This document shows, piece after piece, positions 58,508-64,000 of a stretch of DNA of 64,000 nucleotides. The notes below the pieces were generated by a model, which had not been told where the DNA came from, searched no databases, and was given only the letters and a program-made list of their open reading frames with translations. Both the position numbers and the translations under genes were made by a program. Position 1 is the first letter of the stretch; each line of letters starts with the position of its first letter. This DNA is from Martelella lutilitoris. Lineage in GTDB: Bacteria; Pseudomonadota; Alphaproteobacteria; Rhizobiales; Rhizobiaceae. The DNA is taken from positions 953,501 through 1,017,500 of the forward strand of contig NZ_CP066786.1 in the NCBI RefSeq assembly GCF_016598595.1. The letters run 5' to 3'.

Positions 58508-59775
58508 CCATGACCGACGGAATGACCCAGCCGACGCCGAAGATGAGCGAGCGGCGCTCCAGCCTGATCGGCGCGATGATGACCATGCTCGGCCCGTTTT
58601 CGCTCGCCATCTATACCCCAGCCATGCCGACGCTTGCGATCGCTTTCGACACGACGGATGCCGCGATCAAGCTGTCACTCTCCGTCTTCTTCGGCGGGTT
58701 CGCCTTCGCGATGCTGGTTGCCGGTCCGCTTGCAGACGCCTTCGGCCGCAGGAAGACGGCGATCGGCTTCCTGATGGTCTACATGATCGGCAGCCTCCTC
58801 GCCGTCTTCGCCTGGGATGTGAATTCGCTGCTTCTCGGAAGGCTGGTCCAGGGCATCGGCGCCTCGGCCGGGCTGACGGTCGGGCGCGCCATTGTCCGCG
58901 ACCAGTTTACCGGCGAGCCCGCGGCCCGCATCATGAACATGATCGGCATCGTGCTCGCCGTGGGCCCCGCCATCGCGCCCACCGTTGGCGGCCTCATCCT
59001 GTCCGTCTTCGACTGGAAGGCGATCTTCCTGACAATGGCGGGTTTCGGCGCGGCCTCTACTGCCATCCTCGTCACCATGATGTCGGAAACCGTCGTGCCC
59101 GATCGACGGAAGGCGCGGCCACTGCCTTTGCTGAAGGCCTATGGCCGCCTTCTCGCAAGCGGACGGTTCATGGCCGCATCGCTTCTGATTGCCTCCTCGG
59201 CCGGCACCCTCTACGCGCTCGCTTCGATCCTGCCTTTCGTGCTGATCAAGGTCGCCGGCCTCACACCGTCGCAATACGGCATGGGCATGCTGCTGCAGAC
59301 CGGATCCTATTTCGTCGGTTCCGTGGTGTTCCGCTTTGCCCTTGGCCGTTTTTCCTCCCGTTCCCTCGTCAGGGTCGGGCTGCTCTTCATCGCTTTCGGC
59401 GCTTCCGCAATTGCCCTTTCCGTCGAGTTTCTGCCGATCAGCTACCTCTCGGTCATGCTTCCGGTCGCAAGTTTCGCCTTCGGCATCGCCTTCGTCATGC
59501 CCTATACGATGAACGCGGCATTGCTGCCGTTCCCGGCAATCGCCGGTTCGGCGTCGGCATTGATGGGCTTCATGCAGATGGGCGCGGGCCTTGTCACCGG
59601 CATCATTGCAGCGGCCATCGGCTCGCCCGTCTTCGCCCTTCAGGTTGTGGTGCCGACAATGGGTGCGATAGCGGTCTTGAGCTATGTCTCGCTGTGCATT
59701 GCCGAACGCCCGCATCTCGCGGTCAAACACGAAACGCCGAAAGGTGACATCCAGGCCTCCGAACCGCTTGCCTGA
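58504..59775 (+). CDS. Bcr/CflA-type multidrug efflux MFS transporter
   Basis: Encodes 423 aa with about twelve membrane helices. The Bcr/CflA pattern is clear: FSLAIYTPAMPTLAIAFDTT at the start, MLVAGPLADAFGRRKTAIG (motif A), GRLVQGIGASAGLTVGRAIV and RDQFTGEPAARIMNMIG. It pumps bicyclomycin, chloramphenicol-like or other drugs out with protons; the substrate is inferred only from the family. It overlaps marR by 4 bp. Start ATG 58504; MTMTDGM allows two other near starts. Confidence 0.9.
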   Translation: MTMTDGMTQPTPKMSERRSSLIGAMMTMLGPFSLAIYTPAMPTLAIAFDTTDAAIKLSLSVFFGGFAFAMLVAGPLADAFGRRKTAIGFLMVYMIGSLLAVFAWDVNSLLLGRLVQGIGASAGLTVGRAIVRDQFTGEPAARIMNMIGIVLAVGPAIAPTVGGLILSVFDWKAIFLTMAGFGAASTAILVTMMSETVVPDRRKARPLPLLKAYGRLLASGRFMAASLLIASSAGTLYALASILPFVLIKVAGLTPSQYGMGMLLQTGSYFVGSVVFRFALGRFSSRSLVRVGLLFIAFGASAIALSVEFLPISYLSVMLPVASFAFGIAFVMPYTMNAALLPFPAIAGSASALMGFMQMGAGLVTGIIAAAIGSPVFALQVVVPTMGAIAVLSYVSLCIAERPHLAVKHETPKGDIQASEPLA

Positions 59776-59830
59776 TCGGTGAGGATCGATTGCGGCAAAT
59801 GCCCGATTGGATACGGCACCTGGCAACAAG

Positions 59831-59855
59831 AAAAAAGCGGAGCCGATGGCCCCGC
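59831..59855 (-). terminator. Intrinsic terminator of argG
   Basis: Read on the minus strand: GCGGGGCC / GGCTCCGC (one G-T pair), loop ATC, then TTTTTT. It lies 33 bp after the argG stop. Confidence 0.8.
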
Positions 59856-59887
59856 CTTTCTGCAAATCCAGGCGTCTGATCGCGAGA

Positions 59888-61108
59888 TCAGCCGTTGTCG
59901 CGCTTGGCAAGGGTCCTGAGGCGCAGCGCGTTCAGCTTGATGAAGCCGGCAGCGTCCTTCTGGTCGTAGGCGCCGTGGTCGTCCTCGAAGGTGACGAGGG
60001 CTTCGGAATAGAGCGACTTGTCGCTTTCGCGGCCGGTGACGATCACATTGCCCTTGTAGAGCTTCAGCGTCACTTCGCCTTCCACATGTTCCTGGCTCTT
60101 GTCGATGGCGGCCTGCAGCATGTAGCGTTCGGGCGAGAACCAGAATCCGTAATAGATCAGCTCCGCATATTTCGGCATCAGCTCGTCTTTGAGGTGCGCG
60201 GCGCCCCGATCGAGCGTGATGCTTTCCATGGCGCGGTGGGCGGCCAGCAGAATGGTGCCGCCGGGCGTTTCGTAAACGCCGCGCGACTTCATGCCGACAA
60301 AGCGGTTCTCGACCAGGTCAAGACGGCCAATGCCGTTGTCGCGGCCGTAATCATTGAGTTTTGCGAGCAGCGTTGCCGGGCTCAGCCTTTCGCCGTTGAT
60401 GGACACGGCATCGCCCTTCTCAAAGCCGATCTTGATGATGGTCGCCTTGTCGGGCGCTGCTTCCGGCGAGACGGTGCGCATATGCACATATTCCGGCGCC
60501 TCGATCGCCGGATCTTCCAGCACGCGCCCTTCCGAGGAAGAATGCAGCAGGTTGGCGTCAACGGAGAAGGGCGCTTCGCCGCGCTTGTTCTTGGCGATCT
60601 GGATCTGGTGCCGTTCGGCAAATTCCAGAAGGTCGGTGCGGCTCTTGAAGGTCCAGTCGCGCCAGGGCGCGATGATCTTGATGTCCGGGTTCAGCGCATA
60701 GGCCGAGAGCTCGAAACGAACCTGGTCATTGCCCTTGCCGGTCGCGCCATGGGCAATCGCGTCGGCGCCGGTTTCCCTTGCGATCTCGATCAGGCGCTTG
60801 GAGATCAGCGGGCGGGCGATCGAGGTGCCGAGCAGATAGACGCCTTCATAGACGGCGTTGGCGCGGAACATCGGGAAGACGAAGTCGCGGACGAATTCCT
60901 CGCGCACATCCTCGATGAAGATTTCCTTCACGCCGGCCTGCTCGGCCTTCAGGCGCGCAGGCTCCAGTTCCTCGCCCTGGCCGAGATCGGCGGTGAAGGT
61001 CACGACTTCAGCGCCGAATTCGGTCTGGAGCCATTTGAGGATGATCGAGGTGTCGAGGCCGCCGGAATAGGCGAGCACGACCTTCTTGACGTCTTTGTGC
61101 GTTGCCAT
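59888..61108 (-). CDS. argG: Argininosuccinate synthase
   Basis: Encodes 406 aa. ArgG condenses citrulline and aspartate with ATP, the seventh step of arginine synthesis. The ATP-binding PP-loop [14 protein letters not shown] is at about 14-27; [20 protein letters not shown] and [19 protein letters not shown] are the family signatures. Start 61108 ([16 protein letters not shown]) is preferred over a further in-frame ATG at 61126. It is divergent from the SDR at 61386. Confidence 0.96.
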   Translation of the reverse strand: MATHKDVKKVVLAYSGGLDTSIILKWLQTEFGAEVVTFTADLGQGEELEPARLKAEQAGVKEIFIEDVREEFVRDFVFPMFRANAVYEGVYLLGTSIARPLISKRLIEIARETGADAIAHGATGKGNDQVRFELSAYALNPDIKIIAPWRDWTFKSRTDLLEFAERHQIQIAKNKRGEAPFSVDANLLHSSSEGRVLEDPAIEAPEYVHMRTVSPEAAPDKATIIKIGFEKGDAVSINGERLSPATLLAKLNDYGRDNGIGRLDLVENRFVGMKSRGVYETPGGTILLAAHRAMESITLDRGAAHLKDELMPKYAELIYYGFWFSPERYMLQAAIDKSQEHVEGEVTLKLYKGNVIVTGRESDKSLYSEALVTFEDDHGAYDQKDAAGFIKLNALRLRTLAKRDNG

Positions 61109-61385
61109 TGTCTTAATCAAGTCCATCTGCTGTTTGGCATGTTTGCTGCCGTTTTACCGGCTTTGCCGCGCCACGCAAGGAAAACCCGTGCTGGACATGA
61201 CTTTCCGTCCCCCCTTGTGTCAATTTGCAGATTGACAGGGCAGTGCAACTCGAAAACAGTCGGTCAAGGACACGCGCGTGCTTCGCCGAAGCCTGCATGC
61301 GCGAATGAAAAGGGCCGGGTGTTTCCGCAAGGCGACCTTGGTCCGGCGGCGGCAAAGACCGTCTGACGACGATGGGAGGAAGGCC

Positions 61386-62270
61386 ATGAGCCAGAAGAAA
61401 GCGTTGCATCCTGCTCTTGAGGAGGGCAATTCCGCCGTCATCACCGGTGGCGCCTCGGGCATCGGTTTTGCCGCTGCCAAGGCCTTCATTGATCTCGGCA
61501 TGAATGTGATGATCGCCGACATGAAGAGCGAGAAGCTGAAGGCAGCGGGCGCGGAACTGGCGGCCCTTGCCGAGAAGAAGGGCGTGAAGGCGCTGGCGCA
61601 GGCCGCCGATGTCTCCGACCTTTCGGCCCTGGAAGAACTCGAATGCGCCGCCGTCCAGGCCTTCGGCAAGGTGCACGTGCTGATGAACAATGCCGGCATC
61701 CAGCCGGCGACCGATATTCTCGGCAAGCAGATGCCCTGGGACCGGATCATTGATGTCAATCTTCTGGGTGTGATCAACGGCACGCGCATCTTCACGCCCG
61801 GCATGATCGCGCATGGCGAACCGGCGCTGATCATCAATACCGGCTCAAAACAGGGCATCACCACGCCACCCGGCAACCCGGCCTATAATGTCTCGAAAGC
61901 CGGCGTGAAGGCTTTCACCGAAGCGCTGCAGCATGATCTGAGGAACCGCGAGAACTGCAAGGTCGAGGCGCACCTCCTGATCCCCGGCTTCGTCTTCACC
62001 CCGCTGACGGCGGGCGGGCGCACCGAGAAGCCGGAGGGCGCCTGGACGCCGGAGCAGACGGTCGACTTCATGCTGAAAAGCCTGGAAGCCGGCGATTTCT
62101 ACATTCTCTGCCCGGACGGCGAGGTTGACCGCGAGACGGACGAAAAACGGATGATGTGGGCGATGGGCGATATCGTGGAGAACCGTCCGCCGCTGTCGCG
62201 CTGGCACCCCGATTACTACCACGCCTTCATCGATTTTCTGTCGGGCACGCCGAAGAACCTGAAAGACTGA
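61386..62270 (+). CDS. SDR-family oxidoreductase
   Basis: Encodes 294 aa. Classical SDR: VITGGASGIGFAAAKAFIDL, ADMKSEKL after beta-2 (Asp favours NAD), MNNAGIQP, INTGSKQGITTPPGNPAYNV and Tyr-x3-Lys in AYNVSKAGVKAF. The C-terminal part has FVFTPLTAGGRTEKPEGAW and ends with a run (RWHPDYYHAFIDFLSG) found in a hydroxyalkanal-type subfamily. The substrate is unknown. ATG 61386 follows GGGAGGAAGG; the upstream open frame is not family-like. TfoX-N gene starts 4 bp after its stop. Confidence 0.86.
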   Translation: MSQKKALHPALEEGNSAVITGGASGIGFAAAKAFIDLGMNVMIADMKSEKLKAAGAELAALAEKKGVKALAQAADVSDLSALEELECAAVQAFGKVHVLMNNAGIQPATDILGKQMPWDRIIDVNLLGVINGTRIFTPGMIAHGEPALIINTGSKQGITTPPGNPAYNVSKAGVKAFTEALQHDLRNRENCKVEAHLLIPGFVFTPLTAGGRTEKPEGAWTPEQTVDFMLKSLEAGDFYILCPDGEVDRETDEKRMMWAMGDIVENRPPLSRWHPDYYHAFIDFLSGTPKNLKD

Positions 62271-62274
62271 GACC

Positions 62275-62619
62275 GTGGCAATTGACGAGGAACTGGCGGC
62301 GCGGCTGCGCCACCGGCTGGAGGGCCTTGAAGGCGTGAGCGAGAAGAAGATGTTCGGCGGGCTCTGCTTCCTCGTCAACGGCCACATGGTCGCCGCCGCA
62401 AGCCGCAGCAAGGCCGGCGAGAGGCGCTTTCTCTTTCGTGTCGGAAAAGGCAACGCCGAGGCCGCCGCGCGTCTGGGCCATCCGCAGCCGATGGTTCATG
62501 GCGGAAGGAAGATGACCGGCTTCTACTATCTCGATGCTGATGACCTGTCCGATCCGGTTTTCGACGAATGGGTGTCGATCGCGCTGGAGAATGCCTTTTC
62601 ACTGCCGCCGAAATCGTAG
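62275..62619 (+). CDS. TfoX N-terminal domain protein
   Basis: Encodes 114 aa from a GTG start 4 bp after the SDR stop. It is a stand-alone TfoX_N domain: GVSEKKMFGGLCFLVNGHMV, FLFRVGKGNAEAAARLGHPQ, and MVHGGRKMTGFYYLDADDL. TfoX in gammaproteobacteria activates competence genes, but isolated N-terminal domains in alphaproteobacteria have no proven role. It is co-transcribed with the SDR. Confidence 0.87.
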   Translation: MAIDEELAARLRHRLEGLEGVSEKKMFGGLCFLVNGHMVAAASRSKAGERRFLFRVGKGNAEAAARLGHPQPMVHGGRKMTGFYYLDADDLSDPVFDEWVSIALENAFSLPPKS

Positions 62620-62727
62620 GACGTCGTCGGTGGACAGTGCGTGTCCGGAGCGAGGCTTGTCTTCGGTGTCTCCGCCGACCATATTGCCGCCATCGCTGAC
62701 GCCAATCGCCGACAGGAGGCTCTCCCC

Positions 62728-63357
62728 ATGTATACCGGCATCGTCCAGGCCGTCCGTCCGCTTGCGGATATCGCTGCCTATCCGGGCGGCAAGACCTTCA
62801 CCGTTGCCTTTACTGACAGGCTGCTGGTCGACCTGAAGCTCGGCGCCAGCGTCAATATCGAGGGCACCTGCCTTTCGGTCACCGGCATTGACGGCGGGAA
62901 CGTCACCTTCGATGCGATGAACGCGACGCTGGAGCGCACCAATCTTGGGAACCTTGAGGCGGGCCAGTCTGTCAATGTCGAGCGCTCGGCGAAAATGACG
63001 GACGAGAACGGCGGGCACGCGATCGCCGGCCATGTGGCGACCACGGCGGTTCTGGAAGAGATTTCGACCGCCGAGGAAAAGGCCTTCATCCGCTTCCGCG
63101 TGCCGCAGGACTGGGCGAAATACATCTTTCCGCGCGGCTACCTGGCGGTCAATGGCTGCAGCCTGACCGTTGCCGACGTGGAGGACAACCTGTTCACGAT
63201 CAACTTGATTCCCGAGACGTTGCGACAGACGACCTTTTCCCGCTACAGGCCGGGCGACCGGCTCAACATCGAGGTCGACCACCAGACGATGGTGATGGTG
63301 GACGTGATCGAACGCACGATGGCGCGGGTGCTGCCGGGCCTTGCCGGCAAGGCCTGA
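62728..63357 (+). CDS. ribE: Riboflavin synthase alpha chain, E. coli type
   Basis: Encodes 209 aa, close to E. coli RibC (213). It makes riboflavin from two 6,7-dimethyl-8-ribityllumazine molecules. Two lumazine-binding repeats are seen: residues 1-97 (MYTGIVQAV, LGASVNIEGTCLSVTGIDGG, MNATLERTNLG) and 98-200 (GGHAIAGHVATTAVLEEI, GYLAVNGCSLTVADV). ATG 62728 follows GACAGGAGG; the open frame upstream is ignored. No FMN riboswitch was seen upstream. Confidence 0.9.
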   Translation: MYTGIVQAVRPLADIAAYPGGKTFTVAFTDRLLVDLKLGASVNIEGTCLSVTGIDGGNVTFDAMNATLERTNLGNLEAGQSVNVERSAKMTDENGGHAIAGHVATTAVLEEISTAEEKAFIRFRVPQDWAKYIFPRGYLAVNGCSLTVADVEDNLFTINLIPETLRQTTFSRYRPGDRLNIEVDHQTMVMVDVIERTMARVLPGLAGKA

Positions 63358-63362
63358 GCAGC

Positions 63363-63390
63363 AAAAAGCCCGGCGCAAGGACCGAGCTTT
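63363..63390 (-). terminator. Intrinsic terminator of sodB
   Basis: On the minus strand AAAGCTCGG pairs with CCGGGCTTT (one T-G pair), loop of about 8 nt, then a T-run. It is 24 bp behind the sodB stop and lies against the end of ribE. Confidence 0.65.
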
Positions 63391-63413
63391 CGCATTCCGT
63401 CAAAGACTGAATC

Positions 63414-64000
63414 TTATTTCGTGGCGCCTTCGTAGAGTTCCAGGACATAGTCCCAGTTGATGAGGCTGTCGACGAAGGCTTCCAGATATTTCGGGCGCGC
63501 GTTGCGGTAGTCGATGTAGTAGGAATGCTCCCACACGTCGACGCCGAGGATCGGCTTCGCGCCATGAACGACCGGGTTTTCGCCGTTCGGGGTCTTCATG
63601 ATCTCGAGCTTGCCGTCCTTGACGGCGAGCCACGCCCAGCCTGAACCGAACTGGCCGACGCCTGCGGCGATGAAATCGGCCTTGAACTTGTCATAGCCGC
63701 CGAGATCGGACGAGATCGCGCTTTCGAGCGCGCCCGGCAACTTGGTGCCGCCGCCGTCCTTCTTCATCCACTTCCAGAAATGCATGTGGTTGAAGTGCTG
63801 TGCGGCGTTGTTGAAGAGCGGCTGGTTGGAACCGTATGCCTTGACCATGACTTCTTCCACCGGAAGGTTGCCGAGGCCGGCTTCTTCCGCCAGCTTGTTG
63901 CCGGTGGTCACATAGGTGTTGTGGTGCTTGTCATGGTGAAATTCAAGCGTCTCGGCCGACATGTAGGGGGCGAGCGCGTCGTAGGCGTAAGGCAGTTCCG
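63414..64000 (-). CDS. sodB: Superoxide dismutase, Fe/Mn type (5' end beyond window)
   Basis: The right edge cuts off the first codons; the visible part reads ELPYAYDALAPYMSAETLEF then HHDKHHNTYV. Metal ligands are at HHDKHH, HFNHMHFW and DVWEHSYYIDY. Gln in NNAAQHFNH before the conserved His is the position that marks Fe-type (or cambialistic) enzymes rather than Mn-type. It removes superoxide in the cytoplasm. The coding frame continues past 64000, so the true start is outside the window. Confidence 0.93.
   Translation of the reverse strand, partial: ELPYAYDALAPYMSAETLEFHHDKHHNTYVTTGNKLAEEAGLGNLPVEEVMVKAYGSNQPLFNNAAQHFNHMHFWKWMKKDGGGTKLPGALESAISSDLGGYDKFKADFIAAGVGQFGSGWAWLAVKDGKLEIMKTPNGENPVVHGAKPILGVDVWEHSYYIDYRNARPKYLEAFVDSLINWDYVLELYEGATK

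Noticed and set aside
62620..62727. FMN riboswitch before riboflavin synthase
   Set aside because: The gap is only about 108 bp and none of the conserved FMN-element segments were recognised.

Overview
The window is chromosomal DNA from an alphaproteobacterium of the Rhizobiales. The rimP-nusA-ylxR-infB and rbfA-truB-rpsO-pnp series, the LeuD/LeuB genes, the LOV-PAS-HWE kinase, the mannosylfructose locus and the EcfG- and CtrA-type promoter motifs all point there. A salt-tolerant member of Rhizobiaceae such as Martelella would fit, but the genus is a guess. The DNA is GC-rich and gene-dense. No tRNA, rRNA, CRISPR array, prophage or insertion sequence was found.

Layout. 1-4 kb: a UbiH-type monooxygenase cut by the left edge, TesB, then the sigma-54-driven nitrogen pair glnK-amtB. 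4-8.5 kb: ftsK behind a perfect CtrA box, a LolA-like carrier with a twin-arginine signal, and exonuclease III. 8.4-12.9 kb: a minus-strand run (UppP, GST, QueG, epimerase-like protein, and a membrane protein with the exact active-site spacing of alkaline ceramidases). 13-17.4 kb: DUF805 protein, lytic transglycosylase, a ClbS/DinB-like gene broken by one in-frame TGA, and an MFS exporter. 17.5-31 kb: the transcription/translation core, with a likely attenuator before rimP. A beta-lactamase-fold hydrolase and a diguanylate cyclase sit between truB and rpsO. 31-41.8 kb: RsmC, a CitE-like lyase, LeuD and LeuB, a mannosylfructose (osmolyte) operon divergent from glycerate kinase, a lipoprotein polysaccharide deacetylase and a PAP2 phosphatase.

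42-47.8 kb is the main signalling block. A CACHE-type histidine kinase overlaps a REC-DUF3369-degenerate GGDEF-EAL protein, and a blue-light LOV histidine kinase of the Brucella type follows. 47.9-53.3 kb is an accessory uptake and catabolism locus: RraA-like protein and FadR-type regulator divergent from a TctCBA transporter and a dehydrogenase, with a palindrome over the shared promoter. 53.4-64 kb holds GNAT, UbiX, a small zinc-ribbon membrane protein behind an EcfG promoter, an M3 peptidase, MarR with a Bcr/CflA pump, ArgG, SDR, TfoX-N, riboflavin synthase and SodB (cut by the right edge).

The main regulatory reading is that two separate loci, mannosylfructose synthesis and the zinc-ribbon gene, carry textbook general-stress (EcfG) promoters. 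Together with the LOV kinase and two c-di-GMP enzymes this suggests an osmotic/light stress programme. All functional calls rest on reading the sequence; no database search was run.
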